A DNA stretch of 64,000 nt, taken from positions 186,001-250,000 of the forward strand of contig JBPYCQ010000005.1 of NCBI GenBank assembly GCA_051846895.1, in the 5' to 3' direction. Below, one piece after another: positions 51,630 to 61,285 of the stretch (positions are counted from its first letter, which is position 1; each line of letters starts with the position of its first letter). Both the position numbers and the translations under genes were made by a program. Below the pieces are notes generated by a model, which was given only the letters and a program-made list of their open reading frames with translations, searched no databases and had not been told where the DNA came from. The stretch is from CALKAL01 sp051846895 (GTDB lineage Bacteria > Bacillota > Bacilli > Bacillales > Alkalibacillaceae).

Positions 51630-54608
51630 ATGGCTTACAACCCAAAATCTTATCGTAAGTTCATGGCGGCTTCTGCTTCAGCTGCATTAGTAGCTTCAGC
51701 AGTAGCACCAGCAGCAGTAGCTGCAGGCGCACAAGACGATTTCTCAGATTTATCTGATAGCTATCGTCACTATGACGCAGTTAACGCACTTTACAATGCT
51801 GGCGTAATCGGCGGGTTCCCAGATGGCACTTTCAAAGCTGAGGAACAAATTAAACGCGGTGACGTAGCATTAATGATCTTCAAAGCTCTTGAGCTTGAAG
51901 AAGGAGACGCAGACGCTCTTACTTTTGAAGACGTTCCTGCACGTCTTGGTGGAGTAGTTGCTAAATTAGTAGAGGAAGGAATCGTTTCAGGTTACTCTGA
52001 CGAGAAATTCGGAACTGATGAATTAGTAACACGTGGCCAAGTTGCAAAAATGTTAGTTGAAGCCTTCAATCTAGACTTAGATGTTGAAGATCAAGGTTTC
52101 GGTGACATCAACGCTTCTGCTACATTAGCTCCATATGTTAATGCTTTAGCAGCAGAAGGAATTACTGAAGGTTATCCAAACGGAAACTTCGGTGTTAACG
52201 ACAACATCAAACGCGGTGACTTCTCTAAATTCCTAGCAGACGCTATGGGCCTTTTAGACGAAGTAACAGCACCAGCAGTAGATGAAATCTCTGCTACAAA
52301 CAACAAAGAAATCTTCGTTGACCTAACTGGTGATGTTGATTTAGAAGCTGCAGAAGATAAAGACAACTACACTGTTAAAAATGCAGCTGGTAACGATGTA
52401 GGATTTAGTGTTAAAGTACTTGATGGATCATCAGTTGCTGCTAATTCTACTAGAGTAGTTGTTCAATTAAATAGTGCAGTTAAAAACCAAGATGTATTAA
52501 CTGTTACAGTTGACAAAGCTGTAGCTGGAGAAGAAGTAACTCAGAAGGTAGAATTCTTCGATACTACAGTTCCTACAGCAGATAGTGCAGAAGCTCTTGG
52601 TATTCGCACAGTAAAAGTTGAATTCAGTGAGCCAATTGATGCTGCTAAATTCGCTGAAAAAACAACTTTACAACAACGTAATGTTTTCGAATTTGTTGGT
52701 GAAAACGTATATGTTGTAAGCGTTGATTTCAAAAACAATAACAGAGAAGCATACATTACTGTCAACACTGACTTAGAAGACGGTGATTACGAAGTAAAAG
52801 TAAACGGTGGAGAGCTATTTGATTACGCTGGTTACAAAGTAGCTGAGACCGTTGTTGACTTAACTGTTGAAGAAGATGCTGAAGCGCCTAAACTTGTTGG
52901 ATACAAGAATGCTTCTCAAAAGCAAGTTACACTAGTATTCGATGAGCCAATTGTACCTATTAAAGGTTCTGAATATAATAAAGCTAGCTTCTATCACACA
53001 AATAGTTCTTCAATTAACAGAGCAAACTCTGTGAAAGAAGGAGACGCTCCTAATGAACTAGTTGTAACATTTGGAGATAGTCACTTACCTGATGGTACAG
53101 GTTACGTTTACGTTGCTGCAGAGTCTATTAAAGACCTGTGGAACAATGAAAACGTACAGCAACTTCGTATCGCAGTAGAAACTGAGTATGATGAAGACGC
53201 ACCTGAAATCAGCAATGTGAAATTATCTGATCAGTACACTTTAGTAATTACTTTTAATGAATTGCTAGATAGTAAATCTGCAGAAACTCTTAAGAATTAC
53301 ACATTAGAAGATTCAAATGGTAATAAGTTAGAACTAACTGGAACACCAGAGTATGATGACAAAAAGTCAGTAACATTAAAATCAAATGACAAGATTGAAG
53401 GCGATTTAACTTTAACTGTAGATAAAGTTAAAGATATAAATGGTAATGCTACTGACGAATTAGAATTCAAATTCTACGGTGAAGATGTAACAGCTCCAGA
53501 CCACGAAGATTTTGAATACACTTTATACAAATCAGACCAAAAAATTATTGTGGACTTTAATGACAAAGCAATGGCAACAGACGGACAGTACTCTGTAGTT
53601 GATTTATCAAAATACTATTATGATGGAATTGACTTAGCTAATAGTAAATATGCAGACTACATCTCTGTACAGCCAATTGATGGTGACACAAAAGTTGCTA
53701 TCACATTTGATATTAAAGCTTACAACAAAGATCAAAAGGTTGAGAATAGAATCAATGAATTATTTGAGTTAGGTAAAGGATTCCAAGTAGTATCACGTGT
53801 TGCAGATGCAGCAGGAAATCTGTCAGTGAACATTACATCTGACAAATCTTCTGGAAAAACTTTAGTTTCAAACAGCACAGTTGGTTTAGCATCTAAAAAC
53901 CCAGTTGTTGCGACTGATAACGATACTATTGTAGTCACTCTTGACCAAGCTATTGTGGACTTTGATGCAGAAGATTACGTTTTATATTATGATTACAAAA
54001 AGAATGACGATGAAACGATTTCTTTCGGAACATTGTCAGTCTTAAATGTTTCATTATCAGCAGACGGAAAGAAATTAACATTCCTACTTGAAGATGAATT
54101 AAATGACAACGGTAAATTTGTTGTTGATAGTGTAGAGAAAACTGTTTCAGTGGCTACAATTGGAGAAATTGAGTCAGTTTCACAATTTGGTGATAAAGTA
54201 TCAATTGCATTTAATAATGCTAATGCTAAAGCAGTAGATGCTATTGCTCCATCACTAGCTGTAAAAGACGGTAAATATGACGTTTCATCTGATGGGAATG
54301 CAATCACTCTAACATTTACTGAAGATGTAGAAGCTTCTATTGCTGATGCAGCAGGATCTAGATTCGTAGTTAAAGATTCTCAAGGTAATGCATTAACATA
54401 TGCAACTGGAACTACTCCTACAAAAGAAAACACATTTACAGTTGTATTACCTGCAGAAGGTTCAGCTGCTCCAACAGTAACAATTTATGTATACGGTGCA
54501 ACTGACTTAGAAGGTTACACAGTAGATTTCGCGTCTAACAACTACTTCACTGATACAAGTGGAAATAAAGTTGAAGACTTCTCGGTTACTGTACCAAAAG
54601 CAGAATAA
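51630..54608 (+). CDS. S-layer protein with three N-terminal SLH domains
   Basis: A 992-residue exported surface protein, signal peptide 1-32 (ASAALVASAVAPAAVAAGA). Three SLH domains lie at about 35-205, with VNALYNAGVIGGFPDGTFKA, KLVEEGIVSGYSDEKF and VNALAAEGITEGYPNGNFG. These bind pyruvylated secondary wall polymer made with CsaB. The rest is repeated beta-sandwich domains, SbsA-Ig-like (DTTVPTADSAEALGI, DVTAPDHEDFEY and similar). It is strongly acidic. Very strong RBS GGGAGG. A terminator follows. A main S-layer protein is the likely identity. Confidence 0.93.
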   Translation: MAYNPKSYRKFMAASASAALVASAVAPAAVAAGAQDDFSDLSDSYRHYDAVNALYNAGVIGGFPDGTFKAEEQIKRGDVALMIFKALELEEGDADALTFEDVPARLGGVVAKLVEEGIVSGYSDEKFGTDELVTRGQVAKMLVEAFNLDLDVEDQGFGDINASATLAPYVNALAAEGITEGYPNGNFGVNDNIKRGDFSKFLADAMGLLDEVTAPAVDEISATNNKEIFVDLTGDVDLEAAEDKDNYTVKNAAGNDVGFSVKVLDGSSVAANSTRVVVQLNSAVKNQDVLTVTVDKAVAGEEVTQKVEFFDTTVPTADSAEALGIRTVKVEFSEPIDAAKFAEKTTLQQRNVFEFVGENVYVVSVDFKNNNREAYITVNTDLEDGDYEVKVNGGELFDYAGYKVAETVVDLTVEEDAEAPKLVGYKNASQKQVTLVFDEPIVPIKGSEYNKASFYHTNSSSINRANSVKEGDAPNELVVTFGDSHLPDGTGYVYVAAESIKDLWNNENVQQLRIAVETEYDEDAPEISNVKLSDQYTLVITFNELLDSKSAETLKNYTLEDSNGNKLELTGTPEYDDKKSVTLKSNDKIEGDLTLTVDKVKDINGNATDELEFKFYGEDVTAPDHEDFEYTLYKSDQKIIVDFNDKAMATDGQYSVVDLSKYYYDGIDLANSKYADYISVQPIDGDTKVAITFDIKAYNKDQKVENRINELFELGKGFQVVSRVADAAGNLSVNITSDKSSGKTLVSNSTVGLASKNPVVATDNDTIVVTLDQAIVDFDAEDYVLYYDYKKNDDETISFGTLSVLNVSLSADGKKLTFLLEDELNDNGKFVVDSVEKTVSVATIGEIESVSQFGDKVSIAFNNANAKAVDAIAPSLAVKDGKYDVSSDGNAITLTFTEDVEASIADAAGSRFVVKDSQGNALTYATGTTPTKENTFTVVLPAEGSAAPTVTIYVYGATDLEGYTVDFASNNYFTDTSGNKVEDFSVTVPKAE

Positions 54609-54634
54609 TTAAAGAAACAATTAGATTTAACTCC

Positions 54635-54667
54635 AAAAAGAGTGAGCTAACCGCTCACTCTTTTTTC
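54635..54667 (+). terminator. Rho-independent terminator of the S-layer gene
   Basis: AAAAAGAGTGAGC pairs with GCTCACTCTTTTT around a short loop, then T residues. Confidence 0.93.
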
Positions 54668-54686
54668 TAATAAGGGTGTAGGAATT

Positions 54687-55085
54687 ATGAGGAAGATTAC
54701 ATTTGGTTTAATATTACTTGTGTTTATTGTTCTTGTGGGTTGTTCGGAGGATAAGCTTGAGGGAACCATTATTTTTGGTGAGAAGGTTGGGGAGAATGAG
54801 TTAAAGGCGGTTAACGTTTTTAATCTTGGTGAGCAGATGAATTTTCTTGTTGAGACGAACAGGGAGATTGGGGTTGAGGAAGTTGAGATAACTCTAAATA
54901 TCCTGAATCCTGAAGGTGATTATGAGTCGATAACGAGTAGTTCGTTGCCTGTAAATCCTGAGTCTGATCAGATTATGAATGGCCTTTCGGCTGATATTTT
55001 TGAACAGCTTGGGGCTGGTGTTTATCAGCTAGAAGTGAATATTGATGGGACGGTAATAAAGGGTGACTTTATTTACCAGGAGTAA
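54687..55085 (+). CDS. Small lipoprotein of unknown function
   Basis: A 132-residue predicted lipoprotein with lipobox LVGC (Cys19). The mature part is acidic and looks like one beta-sandwich domain (TIIFGEKVGENELKAVNVF, GVYQLEVNIDGTVIKGDF). I recognise no family. The RBS is weak (GGTGTAGG). It has its own terminator. Its coding strand is very G/T-rich, unlike the S-layer gene just upstream. Confidence 0.75.
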   Translation: MRKITFGLILLVFIVLVGCSEDKLEGTIIFGEKVGENELKAVNVFNLGEQMNFLVETNREIGVEEVEITLNILNPEGDYESITSSSLPVNPESDQIMNGLSADIFEQLGAGVYQLEVNIDGTVIKGDFIYQE

Positions 55086-55116
55086 AAAGTGAACAGTTAT
55101 TGTTCACTTTTTTTTG
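55084..55116 (+). terminator. Rho-independent terminator of the lipoprotein gene
   Basis: AAAAGTGAACA pairs with TGTTCACTTTT around a five-base loop, followed by T residues. Confidence 0.92.
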
Positions 55117-55181
55117 TTATTCGAGTAAAATTGGAGATAGATTATATAGAGAAGGTTGGTTTGGAATTGGTACATAAGGTT

Positions 55182-57404
55182 ATGACTTGGTTTTTTTATT
55201 TGTTAATTGTTGGTAGTGTTTTTGTTTCGTCGTATCGTCAGGGGTTATTTTATGATCCTGATTTTTATAGTTGGCATATTGTGTTTGGTGTGTTGTTTTT
55301 TGTTTATGTTGGTTATCGTTTGTTTAGTAAAGAGGAGATTCGGTTTTCTAGTTATTTGTTATTTTTGTTACCGCTTGCGTATTTGTTGTCGTTTGTTACG
55401 GCGGTATCGCCATATGGGACGTTTAATGAGTTGTTTCGATTTACGACGTATGCAATTTTGTTTGCGATCTTAGTAGATTTGCAGCGGGTTAATAGATTAA
55501 TAAGGTTGGCTGTGCCGTATACATTCTTGTTATTTGGTGTGTATATGGTGCTTATTCCGTTTTTGCAGTATCTTGGGAAGATTGATTTTCATCATTCGAT
55601 CTTAGGTATAAGGTTTTCGGGGGTGTTTCAGTATCCGAATACGTATGGTTCGATCGCGGCTGCGTTGTTTTTATTCTGTCTGGTTACTGTGGCGAAGTTA
55701 CCTAACAAGAGAATCATACAGCTTTGTATTTATACATTGCCACTGACGTTGTTCGCAAGTGGGCTGTTACTGTCACAGTCGCGTGCGGTCATTATCATTC
55801 TGCCGGTTGCGTGGCTAATCGGTCTTATCGTTCTTAAGTTCGGTGAGCAGATTAAGTATATCTTAGTAACTGGGATAACACTTCTTCCTAGCTTATATGT
55901 TTTTCAAAATGTTTCAACGACGATTCGTGCTGAGGAGTCTTTTAATTTCATTCCTTATTTAGTCGCAGTGCCGATAGGGACAATTGTCATTGTGTATGTT
56001 CTGAATCACTTTTTACTTGAAAATAAGTTGGCGCGGATTAGTGAGAAGAGGTTTGTTAGATGGGTAATTCCGGCTGGTGTTGTGGCGTCGGTTACTGCGT
56101 TGGCGCTGGACTTGCTGAATCAGGGGTTAGTGTATCAGAAGCTGCCGGAGAGGTTTCAAATTCTAATTTCGAGAATTAATGCGGATCAAGTATCGGATGA
56201 GCGACGTTTTGATTTTTACCGTGATGCGATGGGGATGTTCTCGGAGTCGCCGTTGACGGGTTGGGGTGGCGATGGTTGGCCGACGATGTATTACGTCTAC
56301 CAGAGCTTCCCGTATATCAGTAATGATGTTCATAGTTTCTTTTTTGATCAGTTGGTTAATGTTGGGTTAATCGGGATTGTGTCGCTTCTGTTGATCTTGT
56401 TTTTAGCGGTGTGGAATAGTGTAAAACGGATTAACACCGAGCTGATTGCGCCGGGTGCGTTGCTTGCTGTTGTGATGCTGGCGTTACATGCGTTTGTTGA
56501 CTTTGACTTTTCTTTCGGTGCGGCGTGGTTTATGTTCGTCTTTGCGCTTGTCATGGCGTTTCAACATGAAGAGTTTAAGTTGTCGCTGAAGTTAACGGGT
56601 TGGAAGAAGAAAGTTATTTATACAGTGCCAGTGTTAATAATTATTTTAGTCTCAACAATTTATTCAACGCGATTTTTATTGGCTGAAAAAGCGATTGATG
56701 ACTTACGCGGGGAAGAGCTGACATTAAAACAAACGGCTGAACTGTATGAGAAGGCTTTATCCTACAACCCATATAACATTGTGAACATGAGGCAGCTTGC
56801 TGCGGTCTATGTGGAGCTTGATGAAGAAGAAAAAGTCTTTGAAGTAGCGAACAACATTTACGAAACGGAGACGAAAAACCCACGTGCGATTATGCAGGTT
56901 GGAAATGCTTATGCGTCGTTTGGTAAGGTTGATGAAGCTGTTAAATATTATGAAGAGTCGTTGGAACTCGATCCGTTTTATAAATCAGTGTATGAAAGAG
57001 CAATCCGACTGACTTCGGGAACAGCTGTGAAAAATGCGCAGCTGGGGATGAAGGATGCGGCGAGGAAGTATGCTGATATGACGAAGGATTTTTATGGACA
57101 GTATGAGTCGACTGCTAAGGATGTAAAAAGAGTGGGCTCGGCGTTTAGAGATATTCATTTAGAACCAAGTGAACTCTTTTTAGCAGCCCAAGCGTATGCT
57201 ATAATTGAAGAAGATGAAAAAGTTGTCGAACTAACAGAAAACATCACTGGAGATGAAGATTTACAGCTGAGAAGTAAAGCATTATTACTGCTCAGTCTTG
57301 AAAGGATGGGACAAACAGATAAACACCAAGAGATTTATGAACAACATGAAAATAAAGAACAATTAGATTTATATATCGAAGCCTTTAAAGGTGCCATTTA
57401 TTAA
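55182..57404 (+). CDS. O-antigen ligase-like membrane protein with TPR tail
   Basis: A 740-residue protein from ATG 55182: about 12 membrane helices (to about 500), then a soluble tail with tetratricopeptide-like repeats (about 520-740; ALSYNPYNIVNMRQLAAVYV, NAYASFGKVDEAVKYYEESLELDP). Ligase family marks are FSGVFQYPNTYGSIAA and NDVHSFFFDQLVNVGLIG. The frame is open from 55089, but that start lies inside the preceding terminator. TTG 55161, after GAGAAGG, is the other candidate. Base use is G/T-rich to about 56,600 and then changes. It could be the second polymer ligase of this locus. Confidence 0.85.
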   Translation: MTWFFYLLIVGSVFVSSYRQGLFYDPDFYSWHIVFGVLFFVYVGYRLFSKEEIRFSSYLLFLLPLAYLLSFVTAVSPYGTFNELFRFTTYAILFAILVDLQRVNRLIRLAVPYTFLLFGVYMVLIPFLQYLGKIDFHHSILGIRFSGVFQYPNTYGSIAAALFLFCLVTVAKLPNKRIIQLCIYTLPLTLFASGLLLSQSRAVIIILPVAWLIGLIVLKFGEQIKYILVTGITLLPSLYVFQNVSTTIRAEESFNFIPYLVAVPIGTIVIVYVLNHFLLENKLARISEKRFVRWVIPAGVVASVTALALDLLNQGLVYQKLPERFQILISRINADQVSDERRFDFYRDAMGMFSESPLTGWGGDGWPTMYYVYQSFPYISNDVHSFFFDQLVNVGLIGIVSLLLILFLAVWNSVKRINTELIAPGALLAVVMLALHAFVDFDFSFGAAWFMFVFALVMAFQHEEFKLSLKLTGWKKKVIYTVPVLIIILVSTIYSTRFLLAEKAIDDLRGEELTLKQTAELYEKALSYNPYNIVNMRQLAAVYVELDEEEKVFEVANNIYETETKNPRAIMQVGNAYASFGKVDEAVKYYEESLELDPFYKSVYERAIRLTSGTAVKNAQLGMKDAARKYADMTKDFYGQYESTAKDVKRVGSAFRDIHLEPSELFLAAQAYAIIEEDEKVVELTENITGDEDLQLRSKALLLLSLERMGQTDKHQEIYEQHENKEQLDLYIEAFKGAIY

Positions 57405-57408
57405 AAAT

Positions 57409-57449
57409 CAATCCTGTTAGATAACCCTATGAATCTAGCAGGATTTTCT
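57409..57449 (+). terminator. Rho-independent terminator after the TPR-tailed ligase-like gene
   Basis: ATCCTG-TAGAT pairs with ATCTA-CAGGAT, then TTTTCTC. Confidence 0.75.
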
Positions 57450-57575
57450 CACATTTATAAGAAATTATACCTATAATTTGTAAAAAACTATTAATTTATT
57501 TACAGAAATGTGTTATAATTTGATTGTAAATTATGACAAATGTACTAAATTAGAGGGATAAAGGGAAGGTTAGTT

Positions 57576-59399
57576 ATGACTTATAGAAGTAGAATCATAG
57601 CTTTACTCATACTCGATTCGCTTATTATCATGACAGCGATCTATATTAGTTCATACATATTATATGACACGCTAATTATTCATGATCCTAATATCATGTT
57701 TGTTTCAATGCTTACTTTACTCATCAGCCACCATATATTCGCCTTTATTTTCGGGCTTTATAAAAAGTCATGGGAGTATGCGAGTATTGGTGAGTTAATT
57801 GGTATTTTTATGGTTGTTACACTTGCCCTTGCAGCAACAGGAATTATTCAATTCCTAGTCTACGGAACTGTAACTAAACGAGCCTTATTAGTCACATGGA
57901 TGCTGCACCTTCTCTTAATTGGTGGGTCGCGTTTGTCGTGGCGCCTATTCAGAGATCAATGGTTACATCAAGCAAGAGGTAAGAAACGAACGCTCATTAT
58001 CGGCGCTGGGGCAGCTGGCACAATGATTTGCCGGCAGCTGTTAACGAGTCAAGAAACAGAGCTTAAGCCAATCGCATTTATCGATGATGATAAGAAAAAA
58101 GATAAGCTGCAATTTTACGGTGTACCTGTATTAGGCGGTTCAAAGGATATCGAAGCGATTGTTACACAGAAGAAAATCGAGCATATTATTATTGCGATTC
58201 CGTCATTAACGAAAGAAAAGATTAATCATATATTCGAACAATGTGCTAAAACAAATGTTAAAACACAAATCATGCCTAAGATTGAAGACATTATGACGGG
58301 GAAAGTGTCCGTCAATCAATTCCGAGACGTCGAAGTAGAAGACTTATTAGGACGAGAACCCGTCGAATTAGATATTGAAACCATCTCAGAGAAGCTCACT
58401 AACAAAGTCGTTCTCGTAACAGGTGCTGGCGGATCAATAGGTTCAGAGATTTGTAGACAAGTCGCTAAGTTTGCACCAGAACAGATCATCCTACTCGGTC
58501 ACGGCGAAAATAGTATTTATCAAATCGATATGGAACTAAGAAATGAATATAACAACCAGTTTGAAATAACACCTATCATCGCGGACATCCAAGACCGAAA
58601 TCGGATGTTTAACGTCATTGAACACTTTCAACCAGACGTCATATATCACGCTGCGGCCCATAAGCACGTGCCATTAATGGAATACAATCCGAAAGAAGCC
58701 GTGAAGAACAATATATTTGGGACAAAAAATGTGGCAGATGCAGCCGAGGAATGTGGAGTCAACACATTTGTGCTCATCTCTTCAGATAAGGCAGTTAACC
58801 CTACGAACGTTATGGGAGCGACAAAACGAGTGGCAGAGATGATCGTCCAAATGAAGAGTCGTTCAACTAAAACCAAATTTGTAGCCGTCCGCTTTGGGAA
58901 TGTATTAGGAAGCCGAGGCAGTGTCATACCATTATTTAAAAAACAAATTCTTAGCGGTGGCCCTGTTACCGTCACACACCCAGACATGACACGCTATTTC
59001 ATGACGATTCCAGAAGCATCGAGGCTCGTGATTCAGTCAGGAGCACTTGCTCGCGGAGGAGAAGTCTTTGTTCTTGATATGGGAGAACCAGTAAAAATAG
59101 TTGATTTAGCGAAAAATCTTATACGCCTATCAGGATATAAAGAAGAAGATATCGGCATTAAATACACCGGCATTCGCCCAGGTGAAAAAATGTACGAAGA
59201 ACTACTCAATGATAACGAAATCACGAACAAACAAGTCTTTCCAAAAATCTATATTGGAAAAGCTAGTTTTGACCAAACATATAATATCAATCAAGAGATC
59301 AATAGATTACTAGAAATAGACGATATATTATTAAAAGATAGCTTGTTGAACCTAATTAACGTGGATACAACAACATCTACAAAATTACAAACTAGTTAA
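57576..59399 (+). CDS. epsC: Membrane-bound nucleotide-sugar 4,6-dehydratase (EpsC/CapD family)
   Basis: A 607-residue enzyme, probably UDP-GlcNAc 4,6-dehydratase, first step to a diamino-sugar such as bacillosamine. Four N-terminal helices (about 1-125), a first Rossmann domain (TLIIGAGAAGTMICRQLL), then the catalytic SDR domain with VVLVTGAGGSIGSEICRQ and SSDKAVNPTNVMGATKR, where Met replaces the usual Tyr, as in this family. The start ATG 57576 follows AAAGGGAAGG. First gene of the exopolysaccharide cluster; a TTG-type promoter lies upstream within 57,480-57,550 (TGTTATAATTTG). Confidence 0.92.
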   Translation: MTYRSRIIALLILDSLIIMTAIYISSYILYDTLIIHDPNIMFVSMLTLLISHHIFAFIFGLYKKSWEYASIGELIGIFMVVTLALAATGIIQFLVYGTVTKRALLVTWMLHLLLIGGSRLSWRLFRDQWLHQARGKKRTLIIGAGAAGTMICRQLLTSQETELKPIAFIDDDKKKDKLQFYGVPVLGGSKDIEAIVTQKKIEHIIIAIPSLTKEKINHIFEQCAKTNVKTQIMPKIEDIMTGKVSVNQFRDVEVEDLLGREPVELDIETISEKLTNKVVLVTGAGGSIGSEICRQVAKFAPEQIILLGHGENSIYQIDMELRNEYNNQFEITPIIADIQDRNRMFNVIEHFQPDVIYHAAAHKHVPLMEYNPKEAVKNNIFGTKNVADAAEECGVNTFVLISSDKAVNPTNVMGATKRVAEMIVQMKSRSTKTKFVAVRFGNVLGSRGSVIPLFKKQILSGGPVTVTHPDMTRYFMTIPEASRLVIQSGALARGGEVFVLDMGEPVKIVDLAKNLIRLSGYKEEDIGIKYTGIRPGEKMYEELLNDNEITNKQVFPKIYIGKASFDQTYNINQEINRLLEIDDILLKDSLLNLINVDTTTSTKLQTS

Positions 59400-59412
59400 G
59401 GTGGGAACAAAT

Positions 59413-60360
59413 GTGGAACACGAACAAGAAATAAGTCTACGTGAAATAATCGAGGCACTACTGAATGGCAAATGGATTATTGTTAGTATTACTGCATTAT
59501 TTACGATTGTCGCTATTATTTATAGTTTTATCATTGCAGACCCTGTCTATGAATCAAAGGCAACCGTTATTATAAACAAAGTCGAACAACCTATCGGCTC
59601 ACTCAATGAATATGTCGACAACGCGACATCAAAAGAAATGGTCATCGACGTCATGAAGTCACCTGAAGTCATTCAAAAGACGATTAAAGACTTAAATCTA
59701 GACCGTACAATCTCGTCATTACAAAACTCATTATCTGTAACAGCAGTCGAAAACAACGAAGCACTCGTTCGAATTAAACTACAAGGAACAGACCGTGAGT
59801 TAATTTCTAACATATTAGATCAATTAATTGTAAACACAAGAGACTCAATCAAACAAAGTGTGGATACATACATCACGTCTTATCAAGAACTCTATTTAGA
59901 AAAAATGGACGAAGAGCAACAACAATTAAATGAATTCCTACAAGAATATAGCGAACTAGAAAAAGCAGTAGGACTCCCATTACTCGTCCTATTCCAACAA
60001 AACGCAGCAGGGTCAGAATATATACTCGAAGCAAACGAAGCTTTACTACAAGAACTAAGAGAGCTCGACAAAGAAACCCAAATCGAATACGAACAAGTCA
60101 ATGCACGTATTAACAGAGCTAATCAACAACTACAAGAGTTTTATAACTTTTATAGCGATGCGGTGACAGCTCAATCACTAGAGCTAGTACCAGAAAGAGT
60201 TAGCGTATTTTCTAATGCCTTTGCTAGCGTTAATCCAGTGAAGCCGAATAAGATGCTTAACACAGCAATTGCGTTAGTCTTAGGACTCATGGTTTCAGTT
60301 GGAGTCGTGTTTATGAGAGAGTACTGGAGAAATAGTGAGGAAGAAACAAAAGAGGTGTAA
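59413..60360 (+). CDS. Chain-length determinant / polysaccharide co-polymerase (Wzz, EpsA/YveK-like)
   Basis: A 315-residue two-helix membrane protein: REIIEALLNGKWIIVSITAL leads into the first helix (about 20-42) and the second is near 280-300. The extracytoplasmic part is a long coiled coil (about 150-260). Before helix two comes ASVNPVKPNKMLN, the proline motif of the family. It controls chain length; in most Gram-positive loci a tyrosine kinase gene follows, but here galU does, and no kinase is in the window. GTG 59413 follows AAGGTGGG. Confidence 0.87.
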   Translation: MEHEQEISLREIIEALLNGKWIIVSITALFTIVAIIYSFIIADPVYESKATVIINKVEQPIGSLNEYVDNATSKEMVIDVMKSPEVIQKTIKDLNLDRTISSLQNSLSVTAVENNEALVRIKLQGTDRELISNILDQLIVNTRDSIKQSVDTYITSYQELYLEKMDEEQQQLNEFLQEYSELEKAVGLPLLVLFQQNAAGSEYILEANEALLQELRELDKETQIEYEQVNARINRANQQLQEFYNFYSDAVTAQSLELVPERVSVFSNAFASVNPVKPNKMLNTAIALVLGLMVSVGVVFMREYWRNSEEETKEV

Positions 60361-60363
60361 ATA

Positions 60364-61242
60364 ATGAAAAAGGTACGGAAAGCCATCATCCCAGCAGCAG
60401 GACTAGGCACACGTTTCTTACCAGCAACGAAAGCGATGCCAAAAGAAATGCTACCGATTGTTGACAAACCAACGATCCAATACATTGTCGAAGAAGCCAT
60501 CGAATCAGGAATCGAAGACATCATTATCGTAACAGGAAAAGGAAAACGCGCGATTGAAGATCATTTCGACCATGCGTTTGAACTTGAAGATAACTTAATT
60601 AAAAAACAGAAGTTCGACCTTTTAGAAAAAGTGAAATCATCTATAGTCGATATTCATTATATTCGCCAAAAAGAACCAAAAGGACTAGGCCATGCCGTCT
60701 GGTGTGCACGAAAATTTATTGGCGACGAACCATTTGCCGTTTTACTAGGTGATGATATCGTCCGCGCCGACACACCAGGATTAAAACAACTCATCCAACA
60801 ATACGAAGAAACAGGCAGCTCCGTCGTCGGCGTACAAAAAGTCGCAGACAACGAGACACATCGATACGGAATTATCGATCCGAATACAATAGAAGGAAGA
60901 CGCTATTTAGTCAATAAATTCGTCGAAAAACCAGAACCAGGAACAGCACCATCAAACCTAGCCATTATGGGCCGCTATATACTCACACCAGAAATATTCT
61001 ACTACCTAGACCGACAAGAAATCGGTGCAGGCGGAGAAGTCCAATTAACAGACGCCATCCAACACTTAAACGAACACCAACGCGTATACGCCTATGACTT
61101 CGAAGGAAAAAGATATGATGTTGGAGAAAAGCTAGGATTCATCAAAACGACTATCGAACTCGCATTAGAAAATGAAGAAATCAAAGACCAACTCCATCAA
61201 TATCTTTTAGAAAAGATAGAATCAATGAAGTTAGAGGTGTAA
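60364..61242 (+). CDS. galU: UTP-glucose-1-phosphate uridylyltransferase
   Basis: Makes UDP-glucose for polysaccharide synthesis. The 292 residues show AIIPAAGLGTRFLPATKAMPKEMLPI (nucleotide loop), GKGKRAIEDHFDHAFELE, EPFAVLLGDDIV and FVEKPEPGTAPSNLAIMGRY. The gene starts four bases after the Wzz-like stop. A small hairpin (AGAGGT/ACCTCT) spans its stop, and a longer structured region follows. Confidence 0.95.
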   Translation: MKKVRKAIIPAAGLGTRFLPATKAMPKEMLPIVDKPTIQYIVEEAIESGIEDIIIVTGKGKRAIEDHFDHAFELEDNLIKKQKFDLLEKVKSSIVDIHYIRQKEPKGLGHAVWCARKFIGDEPFAVLLGDDIVRADTPGLKQLIQQYEETGSSVVGVQKVADNETHRYGIIDPNTIEGRRYLVNKFVEKPEPGTAPSNLAIMGRYILTPEIFYYLDRQEIGAGGEVQLTDAIQHLNEHQRVYAYDFEGKRYDVGEKLGFIKTTIELALENEEIKDQLHQYLLEKIESMKLEV

Positions 61243-61285
61243 CAACCTCTAGCTTTGTCCTATTTAAAGAGGATTAAGCTTTAAA

